The notes below the pieces were generated by a model, which was not told the origin of the DNA, ran no database searches, and saw nothing but the letters and a program-made list of their open reading frames with translations. This document shows positions 40,628 through 50,204 of a stretch of DNA of 64,000 nt, piece by piece (position 1 is the stretch's first letter; every line of letters begins with the position of its first letter). Source of the DNA: Pseudalkalibacillus sp. SCS-8 (GTDB lineage Bacteria; Bacillota; Bacilli; Bacillales; Fictibacillaceae). The position numbers were made by a program, and so were the translations under genes. The DNA lies in the NCBI RefSeq assembly GCF_040126055.1, contig NZ_CP143541.1, positions 2,046,001 through 2,110,000 of the forward strand, given 5' to 3'.

Positions 40628-41284
40628 TCAAATCAGGCCATTCTTCTTGAATTTCAACTGTTCTTCAAAACAAAACCGGAGATAATTTTGTTTGTCTTTC
40701 TCTGTAACATCGATGAATTGCAGTGGGGCTTTAAGCCTTCCGTTTTCTCCTTCTAAAATCCGTAAGACCATCGCCTTTTGTTTTATGTACCATGTATACT
40801 GCTTTAACGGGATGACCATCCAACAATAGATCACCTGACCATTTCGCAATGGATGACGTTCTGGCAAATTTATCATACAGCCACCTGCGCTAATATCAGA
40901 TGTCAATGTTGTGAAGGGTGAAAACTGATGTGCTGTAGGGTGTATTGCGACGTCGATGGCAGAATCGACTCGTACGAATTCCCTTCTCTGTACTTTTTCA
41001 AGCCCTTCTTCTCCTGGAAACGATAAAATCAATAATGGGATACGATCCTTGAAACGATCCACCATTTCCGTTGAAAAAGCGTAGGTCGATTTATCTGAAG
41101 TTGTAAAACTCGCCCGGAACCGTGAACCAATCATGAAAAACTCCGACTTGTTCGTCTGAAGGTTGGTTGGGTAAGTGACAAAGATTCTACCATTATCAAT
41201 TTTATCGACCTTGCATTTATATTTCACAGTCTTCCGGCCTGGTTTCTCCATCTCAAGTTCAAGTGTTTCTCCAGCCTTAATCAC
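40628..41284 (-). CDS. ypfA: PilZ-domain c-di-GMP receptor (YpfA/MotI/DgrA)
   Basis: 218 residues: an N-terminal YcgR-type domain and a C-terminal PilZ domain with QRREFVRV (RxxxR) and DISAGGCMI, the two c-di-GMP-binding motifs. In B. subtilis this protein binds the flagellar stator and stops motility when c-di-GMP is high. GTG start at 41284 after AAAGGAGGG; the upstream ATG overlaps that ribosome site. cheR in this window supports motility. Confidence 0.92.
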   Translation of the reverse strand: MIKAGETLELEMEKPGRKTVKYKCKVDKIDNGRIFVTYPTNLQTNKSEFFMIGSRFRASFTTSDKSTYAFSTEMVDRFKDRIPLLILSFPGEEGLEKVQRREFVRVDSAIDVAIHPTAHQFSPFTTLTSDISAGGCMINLPERHPLRNGQVIYCWMVIPLKQYTWYIKQKAMVLRILEGENGRLKAPLQFIDVTEKDKQNYLRFCFEEQLKFKKNGLI

Positions 41285-41432
41285 GGGTGTCCCTCCTTTC
41301 CTCATTCAATGATTCAATTAGGTCTATTATCTCATTTTAACTCAAAAAGGAAAAGCAAATCTTGCTTTTCCTTCTCCATTTTCAAGGTGATAAAGAGGGC
41401 CGATTCCTTCATCCTCCGAAAACGCACAAAAT

Positions 41433-41550
41433 GGAAATATGGAGGACGTATGAAGCGTTTTATGAGTCCTCCATATCGAGAAAAACTGAATATGGGGGAC
41501 GCATGGAGCGGTTATGAGTACTTAAAATTGAAAATATGGAGCTCGTATTT
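41433..41550. repeat. Three imperfect direct repeats with core AATATGGRGGACGYATG
   Basis: The 330 bp gap between ypfA and ypeB holds copies starting at about 41436, 41489 and 41533. The first forms an 11 bp inverted repeat ATATGGAGGAC/GTCCTCCATAT (41437-41447, 41465-41475). Copies 1 and 2 share ~30 bp ending in TTATGAGT; copy 3 is shorter. No gene is visible. Confidence 0.65.
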
Positions 41551-41563
41551 GAACCACTCCCAA

Positions 41564-41604
41564 TAAAAAAGCTTGTAAAGAAACACTCGGTTTCTTTACA
41601 AGCT
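41564..41604 (-). terminator. Terminator of sleB-ypeB
   Basis: A 15 bp perfect stem AGCTTGTAAAGAAAC/GTTTCTTTACAAGCT (41570-41584, 41590-41604) followed on the minus strand by TTTTTT. Confidence 0.94.
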
Positions 41605-41615
41605 GCTTAAAACGT

Positions 41616-42965
41616 TCACATGCTATTGACTGGTGTGTTCGGGTCATCCAATTTCTTTACTTTCTCCTCGTAACCATTGTTTGCATTAATGAAAATCCTG
41701 AACGTTTCGTTTTTCAAAGTTGCCAGGAATTCATAGCAATGGACTTCCTCACCGAGGTCGTTCACGATGATTCCTTGATGAACCTCCATGATTTTGAGCT
41801 TTGGATTCATTTTACCTCTTGCTTCTTGCTCTGAGAGTTTCGGTGAAGTTATCTTTCGTTCCCTTTCACCGACCAGGTAATTCATCCCTTCATACCCGAT
41901 AATGTCCCCGTTATCTAGTGCGACCTTGATGGTGATTGTTTGTGGGTAGATCCTGACATCACCCTGCTTTTTCACGTACGTGTAAATTCCGATGTTGTCG
42001 TACTGATCGCTTACCGACATCTCCATTTTGTCCATCGCATGAGCCTTCAAGAATGCAAGGGCTTTTTCGCTCCCTTTATATAAGCTGAGCTTCGCTTTCT
42101 TTACATCCCGATCCTGAAGGATCCAAACCGGATGTCCACCCTTCTTCGTCAATTCCATATAGATGTTCGATTTGCTTTGCGGCTCGTTAATCGATACACG
42201 ATATGCCTTATATGGACTACCTTTTCCGTTCTCCTCGACAATCACTTTACTTCCTTGCTTCAAATCCAGAAACTTGAATGCGAGCTTTTTCGCTTCTTCC
42301 TTCGTGATTTCCTTACCCTTCAATGCCTTGTATTTATTATCCTTAAACTCGCTGATCTTTGTCATTTCAGGTCCCCAATTGACTTCCGAGTACCCTTCTG
42401 ACGATTTGTCCACCGTTTTGAGGCCATCAATGATCGTGTTGTCTTTCGGATCCGATTCAGTAGCCAAAGCCAATTCGACATCCATCCACCTCAGGTTCTC
42501 CTTCATCACGAGAGATTGGACTTTTCTTAATTCATTCTTTATTTCAGTCGCATTTTCATGGAGCTTTTCGAGCGTCTGGTATTCCTTGTCTGAAAGCGGG
42601 GATTTTGTTAAGTCTCGAATCGCGATCCTATAACTGAATTCCCCGATCTTTGTCAGGAATTCCTCCGTCTTATTGAAAGGTAACAGCGCCAAAGGCAATT
42701 GTCCCACATCGTTATGCGCTTCCGATGTCAATCGCCACACTTCTGCAAGTGCTGGAGATAGCTGCTGCCTCGAATTCATCGCCAATGTCGTTCCAATCTT
42801 TTCTTCCAACGCATCGAAATGGAAGTTCAGATCATGGAATGCACGTTGGTAATTATTCTCTGCATTGATCAATACCGCATTTTTTTCCTGATGCTCTTTA
42901 TAACCCCAATAGCCTGTTCCGACAACCGCTAATGCTAAAATGGTCAAAAGGACTGTTCTTATCAC
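41616..42965 (-). CDS. ypeB: Spore germination protein YpeB
   Basis: 449 residues: one N-terminal membrane helix, a helical region and three PepSY-like YPEB repeats in the C-terminal half. It protects and localises the cortex-lytic enzyme SleB in the spore. Directly downstream of sleB in one operon. Confidence 0.95.
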   Translation of the reverse strand: MIRTVLLTILALAVVGTGYWGYKEHQEKNAVLINAENNYQRAFHDLNFHFDALEEKIGTTLAMNSRQQLSPALAEVWRLTSEAHNDVGQLPLALLPFNKTEEFLTKIGEFSYRIAIRDLTKSPLSDKEYQTLEKLHENATEIKNELRKVQSLVMKENLRWMDVELALATESDPKDNTIIDGLKTVDKSSEGYSEVNWGPEMTKISEFKDNKYKALKGKEITKEEAKKLAFKFLDLKQGSKVIVEENGKGSPYKAYRVSINEPQSKSNIYMELTKKGGHPVWILQDRDVKKAKLSLYKGSEKALAFLKAHAMDKMEMSVSDQYDNIGIYTYVKKQGDVRIYPQTITIKVALDNGDIIGYEGMNYLVGERERKITSPKLSEQEARGKMNPKLKIMEVHQGIIVNDLGEEVHCYEFLATLKNETFRIFINANNGYEEKVKKLDDPNTPVNSM

Positions 42966-42980
42966 AATGGTTCACCTCCA

Positions 42981-43844
42981 TCATTTTGCGAATATATGTT
43001 TTCCGATTTGGGTAACTTGACTTCTTGTCCAAATCCAGCCTGATGTCGCTGTGTTTGGATTGAAGTAATAAATACTTCCATCAGTAGGGTCCCACCCATT
43101 CAACGCATCCTGTACAGCTTTCTTGGCTTTCTCATTCGGTGTTAGCCAGATCTGACCGTCAGCTACAGCTGTGAAAGCCCCTGGCTCAAAGATGACACCC
43201 GAAATCGTATTTGGAAATGAAGTGCTTTCAATTCGGTTGAGAATGACAGCTGCCACCGCAACTTGACCGACGTATGGTTCCCCTCGTGCTTCTCCATAAA
43301 CTGCGTTTGCCATCAACTGCAAATCATTTTCAGAGTATCCACTCGGTACATTTTTCCCTTGCTTCGGTGAAGCTTTCCCTTGACCAGCTGGCGCCTGGGC
43401 TTTGCCCTGACCTGAAGGTGCCTGTGCTTTGCCTTTCTTGTCCTTCTCCGTTTGTTGATCGAGCGGTTGCCCGCCATAATGGGTGAAGTCCTTCCCCTTC
43501 CTGATGTTTTTCTTGACATAGCTTTCATAATATTTAGAAGCATCCGCTAACTTCTTCTTTGTTGTAAAGCCTGCCAAACCATCCACTTCCAATCCGAACT
43601 CATATTGGAAGTTTCTAAGCGCCCAATACGTCCCCCACCCAAAGATCCCGTCTATATTCCCATTGTAGAATCCTAGGTATTGGAGCCTTGATTGGAGCTC
43701 AATAACATCCTCACCAGTCGCACCCCTCTGGATGACTTGAGGGCTGAATGCCTCCGCTTTCTCTGTTGTCATCGATCCGAACAAAGGAATGATAAAAAGA
43801 ATAGTGGTTATGCAGATTTTCAAATAAAAAATTGGACTTTTCAT
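42981..43844 (-). CDS. sleB: Spore cortex-lytic enzyme SleB
   Basis: 287 residues with signal peptide (cut near KAEAFSP), a peptidoglycan-binding domain (about residues 35-95, QSRLQYLGFYNGNIDGIFG), a low-complexity GKAQAP linker, and a hydrolase_2 lytic transglycosylase domain with catalytic Glu in VYGEARGEP. It degrades the cortex during germination. Start at the ATG at 43844 after AGGAGG; the longer upstream frame lacks a ribosome site. Confidence 0.96.
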   Translation of the reverse strand: MKSPIFYLKICITTILFIIPLFGSMTTEKAEAFSPQVIQRGATGEDVIELQSRLQYLGFYNGNIDGIFGWGTYWALRNFQYEFGLEVDGLAGFTTKKKLADASKYYESYVKKNIRKGKDFTHYGGQPLDQQTEKDKKGKAQAPSGQGKAQAPAGQGKASPKQGKNVPSGYSENDLQLMANAVYGEARGEPYVGQVAVAAVILNRIESTSFPNTISGVIFEPGAFTAVADGQIWLTPNEKAKKAVQDALNGWDPTDGSIYYFNPNTATSGWIWTRSQVTQIGKHIFAK

Positions 43845-43926
43845 CGGTACAGCCTCCTGTAGAATCCTGTATGACTTTTCAATGTCCGTAGTTTCTGCCA
43901 CTATTGGAATTTTATACAATGTTACC

Positions 43927-43990
43927 GAACAGCTTCAGGCGGAAGCTTTCCGCTGGAGTCGCCGTATTACGCTTCTATATCACTAATAAA
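43927..43990. repeat. Internally deleted copy of the composite repeat at 11035-11350
   Basis: It starts with CAGCTTCAGGCGGAAGCTTT and jumps directly to the right end GCTGGAGTCGCCGTATTACG ... TCACTAATAAAA. The two ends match the full copy with few changes; about 245 bp are missing between them. It lies between sleB and prsW. Confidence 0.72.
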
Positions 43991-44002
43991 AGCTTACAGA
44001 GC

Positions 44003-44086
44003 CAAAAAAAAGAAGCCATCCATCCTTCAATTTCTCATCATCAATGTAAAAGTGATGATTGGAATTGCTAGGAAGAAGGCTTCAGC
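44003..44086 (-). terminator. Large imperfect hairpin terminator of prsW
   Basis: On the minus strand, GAAGCC...GGCTTC encloses a long partly paired arm with a TGATGAT-type inner stem, followed by TTTTTTTT. It starts 5 bp after the prsW stop. Confidence 0.65.
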
Positions 44087-44090
44087 AGGT

Positions 44091-44786
44091 TCAAATCGTA
44101 GAGCTAGAGCTTTTTTTCCGTGGATTGTATCGTTGTTCTGAAATCCTCTGTGCATACTTGATTTTACGAAGGCCAAGCCACCAAAGGAAAACCATGAATG
44201 GCAGCATGAAGAAAATCCATTCCCCTTCCATGAAGGAAAAGATAATGTAATCATAAAAGCCATGGAAGATGATTGGTATAAGCACAGAAATGAAAATGAA
44301 AATTCTCTTTCGTTGCAAACTTCTAGCTGATTTACCACGTGATAAATAATAACCCATCGTAACGCCGAACAAGGCATGACTTGAGACAGGAAGCAAAGCT
44401 CTGTACATGGCAGTCTCTACACCGTTGGATAAGAGGTAGAGTACATTTTCAGCAGTTGCAAAACCTAAAGAAATGGAAACGCCATATATGATACCGTCAT
44501 AAGGATCATCAAAATCAATATGCTGATACGCAGCAAAATAAAGTAAAAACCATTTAAAGAATTCTTCCAGCATGCCTGAAACGAGAAAGGCATCCACCCA
44601 TGCAGGTACGAACAATTCTTCGTGTATCCCGAACTGGAGCACCATGACAGGAAACACAAGGAGAATGCCAATGATGAACGTTCTCAATACCATGAGGATC
44701 GGTTCGGGTTTATACTTCTCTTTCAAGTAAAAAAAGGAGAGCAAAGCTACACCGGGTGCTATTCCAGCAGAAAGGATCGTAAACAT
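44091..44786 (-). CDS. prsW: Glutamic-type intramembrane protease PrsW
   Basis: 231 residues, about eight membrane helices. The catalytic family motifs are present: MLEEFFKW, SSHALFG and FHGFYDY. In B. subtilis it makes the first cut in anti-sigma factor RsiW, activating sigma-W in response to envelope stress. Upstream of sleB on the same strand but with its own terminator. Confidence 0.95.
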   Translation of the reverse strand: MFTILSAGIAPGVALLSFFYLKEKYKPEPILMVLRTFIIGILLVFPVMVLQFGIHEELFVPAWVDAFLVSGMLEEFFKWFLLYFAAYQHIDFDDPYDGIIYGVSISLGFATAENVLYLLSNGVETAMYRALLPVSSHALFGVTMGYYLSRGKSARSLQRKRIFIFISVLIPIIFHGFYDYIIFSFMEGEWIFFMLPFMVFLWWLGLRKIKYAQRISEQRYNPRKKSSSSTI

Positions 44787-44941
44787 GTCTATCGTCTCGT
44801 TTCAATTTATTTTCTCTATCGTAACATGAACGGTCTTTATATGAACGGAAATTTTTGCCGTGATGGATTGTTCCTTTTAGACGAAAAGTGACGAACGTGG
44901 TATCTTTAACGTTGGAGAATATTCGGATTGGGGTGACGTAA

Positions 44942-45919
44942 TTGAAGAAAAAGATACTAGTTGTTCATACAGGTGGAACGATCGCCATGAGTGAAGATAA
45001 AGAAACTGGAAAAGTCCTGCCTGGTGAAGTCAATCCTTTACATGAAACATATGCACTTTTGTCCCAAATTGCAGAGGTGACGATGGACGATTTTATCAAT
45101 CTTCCCTCTCCTCATGTTACACCAGATCATATGATGGAATTATCCAATTATATACGAGCAAAGCTGGTGGAAACTGATTTTGACGGAGTTGTGGTGACTC
45201 ATGGAACAGATACGTTAGAAGAGACCGCTTATTTACTTGATCTGATGCACGGTCACGACGTTCCGATCATCCTGACAGGAGCCATGCGATCCAGTAACGA
45301 GTTAGGGGCAGACGGACCTCATAACCTCATTTCATCAGTTCGGGTGGCTGCAAGTGACGCGGCTAGAGACAAAGGCGTATTAGTCGTTTTCAACGATGAA
45401 ATCCATACGGCAAAGAATGTTACGAAAACCCATACGAGTAATATCGCAACGTTCCAGAGTCCTCAATACGGGCCGATAGGGATTGTGACGAAAAGGGGAG
45501 TCTTCTTCCACCATAATCTGGTGAATAAAGAACATTACAAAACATTAGCATTAACAAAAAATGTGATTCTTTTGAAAGCCTATGCAGGCATGCAGAAGGA
45601 ACTTTTACGCTCCGTCCGGATGATGGATGTCGATGGTCTTGTCATTGAAGCGCTCGGACAAGGGAACCTGCCTCCTGAACTCCTTGAGGAAATTGATGCT
45701 TTTATCGAAAAAGATATTCCGATCGTACTTGTCTCAAGGTGTTTCAACGGTATCGTCCAAGACATCTACAGCTATGATGGCGGCGGTAAACAATTGAAGG
45801 AACGAGGCGTCATTTTCACGAATGGCTTAAACGGTCAAAAAGCACGGCTGAAATTGATGGTCACCTTGGAGATGAACCTTACACACGATGAACTAGTGGA
45901 AGCGTTTCGAACGAATTGA
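44942..45919 (+). CDS. ansA: L-asparaginase (type I, cytoplasmic)
   Basis: Hydrolyses asparagine to aspartate and ammonia. 325 residues; nucleophile Thr in VVHTGGTIAM and second catalytic motif THGTDT. No signal peptide. TTG start at 44942 after GGGGTGA. Plus strand, convergent with ypdA. Confidence 0.94.
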   Translation: MKKKILVVHTGGTIAMSEDKETGKVLPGEVNPLHETYALLSQIAEVTMDDFINLPSPHVTPDHMMELSNYIRAKLVETDFDGVVVTHGTDTLEETAYLLDLMHGHDVPIILTGAMRSSNELGADGPHNLISSVRVAASDAARDKGVLVVFNDEIHTAKNVTKTHTSNIATFQSPQYGPIGIVTKRGVFFHHNLVNKEHYKTLALTKNVILLKAYAGMQKELLRSVRMMDVDGLVIEALGQGNLPPELLEEIDAFIEKDIPIVLVSRCFNGIVQDIYSYDGGGKQLKERGVIFTNGLNGQKARLKLMVTLEMNLTHDELVEAFRTN

Positions 45920-45924
45920 AAACA

Positions 45925-45970
45925 TGCAAAAAAGGCTGTCCAGAAAACATTTCTGGCAGCCTTTCGTTTA
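45925..45970. terminator. Bidirectional terminator between ansA and ypdA
   Basis: Stem AAAGGCTG/CAGCCTTT plus CCAGAAA/TTTCTGG with a single bulged T (45931-45964). On the minus strand it is followed by TTTTTTG, on the plus strand by CGTTTAG. Confidence 0.85.
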
Positions 45971-45978
45971 GTGACGGA

Positions 45979-46971
45979 TTAAAAAGCTCCGTCTTTCTCT
46001 CTTCTCAATATTTCGTTGGCAATGAGACCACCATGAAAACGACCGTTCTCAATGAATATTTCATTGGCGTTATTTCCAGCTGCAATTACACCCGCAATGA
46101 AAATACCATCCACGTTTGTTTCCATCGTTTCATCATTGAAATGAGGCCGTCCCGTTTCAGGATCGATTTCGACTCCCATCTTCGTCAAGAACGTATGATC
46201 AGGGTGATAGCCAGTCATGGCAAATACGAAATCATTCGGAATTTCAACCTTCTCTCCATCTGCCTCATATACGAGTGATCCAGGCTTGATTTCTTTCACC
46301 TCAGCATTGAATACCATGTTGACCCGGTCATGTTTCACTAATGCTTCGAATTCCGGTAAAATCCATGGCTTTATGCTTCCGGAATACTCTTCCCCTCGGT
46401 AAAGGACCGTTACGCGGGCACCTACCTTCTCTAGTTCAAGTGCAGCATCGACAGCAGAGTTCTTCCCGCCTATGACTGTAACATCACAATCGAAATAAGG
46501 ATGAGCTTCTTTAAAGTAGTGGAAGACCTTGTCTAGCTCTTCTCCCGGTACATCCATATAATTCGGGTGATCATAGTAACCTGTAGCGATGATCACATAG
46601 GGGGTTACATACGTATGTTCAGCTCCGCCCTTGCGAACGGAAAAGACCGTGAACCGCCCATCCTTCATTCTCTCCACACGTTGCACCTTCTCATATGAAT
46701 GAACGGTCAGTCGTTTCCTCTTCACGACTTCCCGGTAATAAGATAAAGCTTGATTTCTCTTCGGTTTCCTTCCCTCGATAACAAACGGCATATCCCCGAT
46801 CTCCAATTTCTCACTCGTACTGAAGAACTGTTGGTGTGTCGGATAATTGTATATTGAGTTGACGATATTCCCTTTTTCAATGACAACCGGTTTCAAACCG
46901 ATTTCTTCAAGTGCGATTGCAGCCGAAAGACCACAGGGACCACCGCCTACGATGATTGCGTCAGCATGCAT
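45979..46971 (-). CDS. ypdA: Bacillithiol disulfide reductase YpdA (Bdr)
   Basis: FAD- and NADPH-dependent flavoprotein, 330 residues. FAD-binding IIVGGGPCGLSAA includes Cys13, the residue (Cys14 in S. aureus) needed for reduction of bacillithiol disulfide; the NADPH site is VTVIGGKNSAVDAALE. It completes the bacillithiol set with bshA and bshB1. Confidence 0.94.
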   Translation of the reverse strand: MHADAIIVGGGPCGLSAAIALEEIGLKPVVIEKGNIVNSIYNYPTHQQFFSTSEKLEIGDMPFVIEGRKPKRNQALSYYREVVKRKRLTVHSYEKVQRVERMKDGRFTVFSVRKGGAEHTYVTPYVIIATGYYDHPNYMDVPGEELDKVFHYFKEAHPYFDCDVTVIGGKNSAVDAALELEKVGARVTVLYRGEEYSGSIKPWILPEFEALVKHDRVNMVFNAEVKEIKPGSLVYEADGEKVEIPNDFVFAMTGYHPDHTFLTKMGVEIDPETGRPHFNDETMETNVDGIFIAGVIAAGNNANEIFIENGRFHGGLIANEILRREKDGAF

Positions 46972-47099
46972 AGTTCCGTTTCACTCCTACTGTGACTTCT
47001 CTCTTTCTGTTTCTCTTATTCCTATCATATGCCAAATCGACATATTGATCATTTCTCGCTGGGGATGACCAAAACATTGATTTAACATGGTCCTACGTC

Positions 47100-47133
47100 A
47101 AAAACCCCCTATCATACATATAGATGATAGGGG
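47100..47133 (-). terminator. Terminator of gudB
   Basis: Ten bp stem CCCCTATCAT/ATGATAGGGG (47106-47115, 47124-47133), then on the minus strand GTTTTTG. Confidence 0.85.
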
Positions 47134-47162
47134 ATTTTGCTATAGGTTTCAACTGAACAGTC

Positions 47163-48428
47163 TTAGATCCAACCTCTGAAACGGGATGCTTCCGCCATTT
47201 TCCTAACGCCTACCATATAAGCCGCAAGCCTCATATTCACCTTACGGTTGGTTGCCGTTGTCAGGATATTGTTAAAGGCTTTCACCATTACTTGTTCTAA
47301 TTTCTGCTCGACTTCCTCTTCCGTCCAGTAATATCCTTGATTGTTCTGGACCCACTCGAAGTAAGAAACTGTGACTCCACCTGCACTCGCCAATACATCC
47401 GGTACGAGGAGGATATCACGCTCAGTCAGGATGTTCGTCGCTTCAATCGTTGTTGGACCATTTGCAGCTTCCACGACGATTGATGCTTTTATGTCATGAG
47501 CATTGTGCTTCGTGATCTGGTTTTCGATTGCAGCTGGTACAAGAATATCGCAATCGAGTTCAAGCAGATCCTGATTTGATATCGTATCTTTGAACAGCTT
47601 GGTAACAGTACCGAAGCTGTCTCTTCGATCCAACAGATAATCAATGTCCAATCCGTCCGGATCATGTAATCCGCCATAAGCGTCGGAAATTCCGATCACT
47701 TTTGCTCCAGCATCGTACATGAATTTGGCAAGGAAGCTTCCTGCATTACCGAAGCCCTGGATGACGACACGCGCTCCTTCCAGGTTGATTCCTTTTTGTT
47801 TAGCAGCTTCACGGATACAGATGGTGACACCTTTCGCCGTAGCTGATTCTCTTCCATGGGAACCGCCCAGAACGAGTGGTTTTCCTGTAATGAACCCTGG
47901 TGAATCGAATTCTCGGATCCTGCTGTACTCGTCCATCATCCAGGCCATGATTTGAGAGTTCGTAAAGACATCCGGTGCAGGGATATCTTTTGTCGGTCCT
48001 ACAATTTGACTGATTGCACGGACATATCCACGGCTCAACCTTTCGAGTTCGCGGAATGACATATCCCGGGGATCACAGATGATTCCACCTTTACCCCCGC
48101 CATAGGGTAAATCCACAATCCCAGCTTTTAGACTCATCCAGATGGATAGAGCCTTGACTTCCGTTTCAGTTACATTCGGGTGAAACCTTACTCCACCTTT
48201 TGTCGGTCCTACTGAATCATTGTGTTGAGCACGATAACCAGTGAAGATCTTGATGGCGCCATCATCCATTCTTACAGGAATACGGACGGTCATCAATCTT
48301 ACCGGCTCTTTTAATAGCTCGAACACCTCTTCAGGGTACCCTAACTTATCTAAAGCATCATTGATAACGGTTTGTGTTGATAATAATACGTTGTCTTGTC
48401 CATTGTTCTCTTGTTCATTGGCAGACAT
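47163..48428 (-). CDS. gudB: NAD-specific glutamate dehydrogenase
   Basis: Catabolic glutamate dehydrogenase, 421 residues. Active-site segment [19 protein letters not shown] is intact and has no duplicated codons of the kind that inactivate the cryptic gudB of laboratory B. subtilis, so the enzyme should be active. NAD site is [21 protein letters not shown] ribosome site precedes the ATG; a cre-like site lies 120 bp upstream. Confidence 0.95.
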   Translation of the reverse strand: MSANEQENNGQDNVLLSTQTVINDALDKLGYPEEVFELLKEPVRLMTVRIPVRMDDGAIKIFTGYRAQHNDSVGPTKGGVRFHPNVTETEVKALSIWMSLKAGIVDLPYGGGKGGIICDPRDMSFRELERLSRGYVRAISQIVGPTKDIPAPDVFTNSQIMAWMMDEYSRIREFDSPGFITGKPLVLGGSHGRESATAKGVTICIREAAKQKGINLEGARVVIQGFGNAGSFLAKFMYDAGAKVIGISDAYGGLHDPDGLDIDYLLDRRDSFGTVTKLFKDTISNQDLLELDCDILVPAAIENQITKHNAHDIKASIVVEAANGPTTIEATNILTERDILLVPDVLASAGGVTVSYFEWVQNNQGYYWTEEEVEQKLEQVMVKAFNNILTTATNRKVNMRLAAYMVGVRKMAEASRFRGWI

Positions 48429-48546
48429 GGTTTACCTCCCGTGAAAAATCCAAAAGTAAATAAGTATGATTTCAATTTCTCAATGCATAGTATACACCCT
48501 AGCAGGCATTATGAGAAGTGATATATATAAGTTTTCTATATTAAGT

Positions 48547-48560
48547 TGTAAACGCTTTCT
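48547..48560. promoter_or_regulatory. Candidate cre site (CcpA operator) upstream of gudB
   Basis: TGTAAACGCTTTCT matches the palindromic cre consensus TGWAANCGNTNWCA at all positions but the last. A possible -10 TATACT for gudB lies nearer the gene, so the site is upstream of the promoter. Confidence 0.5.
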
Positions 48561-48669
48561 TAGCTTGCAAACCAAACGCGTTTTACATACATGCAATCTT
48601 GGTTCAAGGGTGTTTGAACGCTGTAAAACATCCATTACATCAGGATATTTCCGTTATTGAGGCATATAA

Positions 48670-48697
48670 ATAGAAAACTTGGCGTTTGCCAAGTTTT
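48670..48697 (-). terminator. Terminator of ypbH
   Basis: Stem AAAACTTGGC/GCCAAGTTTT (48674-48683, 48688-48697) with a 4 nt loop, followed on the minus strand by CTATTTAT; the last stem bases supply the T-run. Confidence 0.8.
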
Positions 48698-48704
48698 TCT
48701 TCAA

Positions 48705-49304
48705 TCATTTATTTTTTGATAAGAAGTGATGATTGATGCGTCCAATTGCCTCTTGATCGAGAATCAACTTTCCATATTCCCTGACACGCCATTTCGTGAT
48801 CGTTGAAGGGTTCCCGAATTCTGACAAAAGCGCGACGAACATATCAACATCAAGCTGGACATAATCCTCTTCTTCAAAAGAGGCATAATAACGTCCATTG
48901 AAATAATAAATCTCGCCACCTGTGATACCAAGCGGGTATACACGAGATGTCAATGAAATCAGATCATCGAACCCATTAAATTCGTAGAAGACATCATCAC
49001 TGATATCCATAGTCACTTGAAGCTCCAGGAATTCATCATCATAATCTTCATCTTCATTCGTGGATTGCCCCTTCGTAACAATTACGACCATCCCTTGAGC
49101 AGGTAATGAAAAAACCTCGACAGCAATCGGACCATCTGCTTTGAAGCCCAATTCATCATCAGCTTCCAACATCATATCCCTGAAGAGTTCATGTACTTTA
49201 GGCAGGTCTTGCCACATTTCATCTTTGGAAATGCCACGTTCGTCAAGGTCATCCAAAGTTAAAAACACTTTGATTTTATTATATGTCAAACGCTCCAGTC
49301 GCAT
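48705..49304 (-). CDS. ypbH: MecA-type ClpC adaptor protein YpbH (MecB)
   Basis: 199 residues: N-terminal substrate-recognition part (MRLERLTYNKIKVFLTLDDL), an acidic linker, and the C-terminal ClpC-binding domain (DDLISLTSRVYPLGITGGEIY). Delivers proteins to ClpCP. The position next to gudB and the length favour YpbH over MecA. Confidence 0.9.
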   Translation of the reverse strand: MRLERLTYNKIKVFLTLDDLDERGISKDEMWQDLPKVHELFRDMMLEADDELGFKADGPIAVEVFSLPAQGMVVIVTKGQSTNEDEDYDDEFLELQVTMDISDDVFYEFNGFDDLISLTSRVYPLGITGGEIYYFNGRYYASFEEEDYVQLDVDMFVALLSEFGNPSTITKWRVREYGKLILDQEAIGRINHHFLSKNK

Positions 49305-49436
49305 ATATGGTCCTCCTTAACAGCAATACTCCACCCTTTCTACACTATATGATTGGTGAAAGAATAAGGTTCATGATGGTCATGTTGTTCTTCATGAAAT
49401 CAGGATGAGTGAGGGGACCCCCCCTGATGATTGCAT

Positions 49437-50204
49437 TCAGTTTTTCCGATGAAAGCTGAAAATATGGGCCTCTGAAGGAGCACACAGTCTCAGTGGCAGA
49501 GCAGTGTAACCATAACCGTTACTGATGAACAATTTTGTAACTCCTTTATCAAATAAGCCACCTCTAGCTGCGATCCCCCATTTAAAAAAACGGATTTGGC
49601 CTCCGTGTGTATGTCCGCTCAGTACAAAGCCTATATCATCTTCCTTTTTAATTTTATGAATAATAGCGGGGTTGTGGCTGACCAGTATTTTGTATCCATC
49701 TTCATCCACATCCTGAAGAGCCAGATCAAGTCGGTCTCGATCCATAGTGGGATCATCGACACCGAGCAGGTACAGCCTGTCTTCCTCTGTGTCAAAACGG
49801 GCACATGTATTGTCAAGGATCGAAACACCTTTCTCCCTCAACAAAACATCGAGTTTACGAAAGTCCACCTCATAATCATTATTCCCCCATACAAAATAAA
49901 TAGGTGCCAATTTTGACAATTGATTCAAATTTTCCGAAACTCTATCAAATGGAACCCCTTTTTCTATAAGATCTCCACCTATGATGACGAGGTCCACTTC
50001 CTCATCAACCTGATCCAGTAATCGATTGTCGATTTGCCGTGTATGTATATCCGAAATAAAAAAAACCTTTAAGCCATTGAAGCTTTCAGGAAATCGATCC
50101 AAGTAGATGTCTTGTTTTTTTACAACGTTACGATGCGCTTCAAACCACATATAGAGGAACATTGTAATCGCTGAAAGGACAACAACGATTATCCAAACCA
50201 TCAT
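49437..50204 (-). CDS. ypbG: Membrane-anchored metallophosphoesterase YpbG
   Basis: 255 residues: N-terminal membrane helix, then a calcineurin-like phosphoesterase with FFISDIHTRQID, IIGGDLIEKG, WGNNDYE, SHNPAI and SGHTHGGQ. Substrate unknown. I set the start at the ATG at 50204, overlapping the upstream gene by 4 bases (ATGA); the longer frame lies wholly inside that gene. Confidence 0.92.
   Translation of the reverse strand: MMVWIIVVVLSAITMFLYMWFEAHRNVVKKQDIYLDRFPESFNGLKVFFISDIHTRQIDNRLLDQVDEEVDLVIIGGDLIEKGVPFDRVSENLNQLSKLAPIYFVWGNNDYEVDFRKLDVLLREKGVSILDNTCARFDTEEDRLYLLGVDDPTMDRDRLDLALQDVDEDGYKILVSHNPAIIHKIKKEDDIGFVLSGHTHGGQIRFFKWGIAARGGLFDKGVTKLFISNGYGYTALPLRLCAPSEAHIFSFHRKN

Noticed and set aside
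44027..44377. 116-codon minus-strand frame overlapping the end of prsW
   Set aside because: It is an out-of-frame shadow of prsW; PrsW motifs lie in the other frame and end with a normal stop and terminator.
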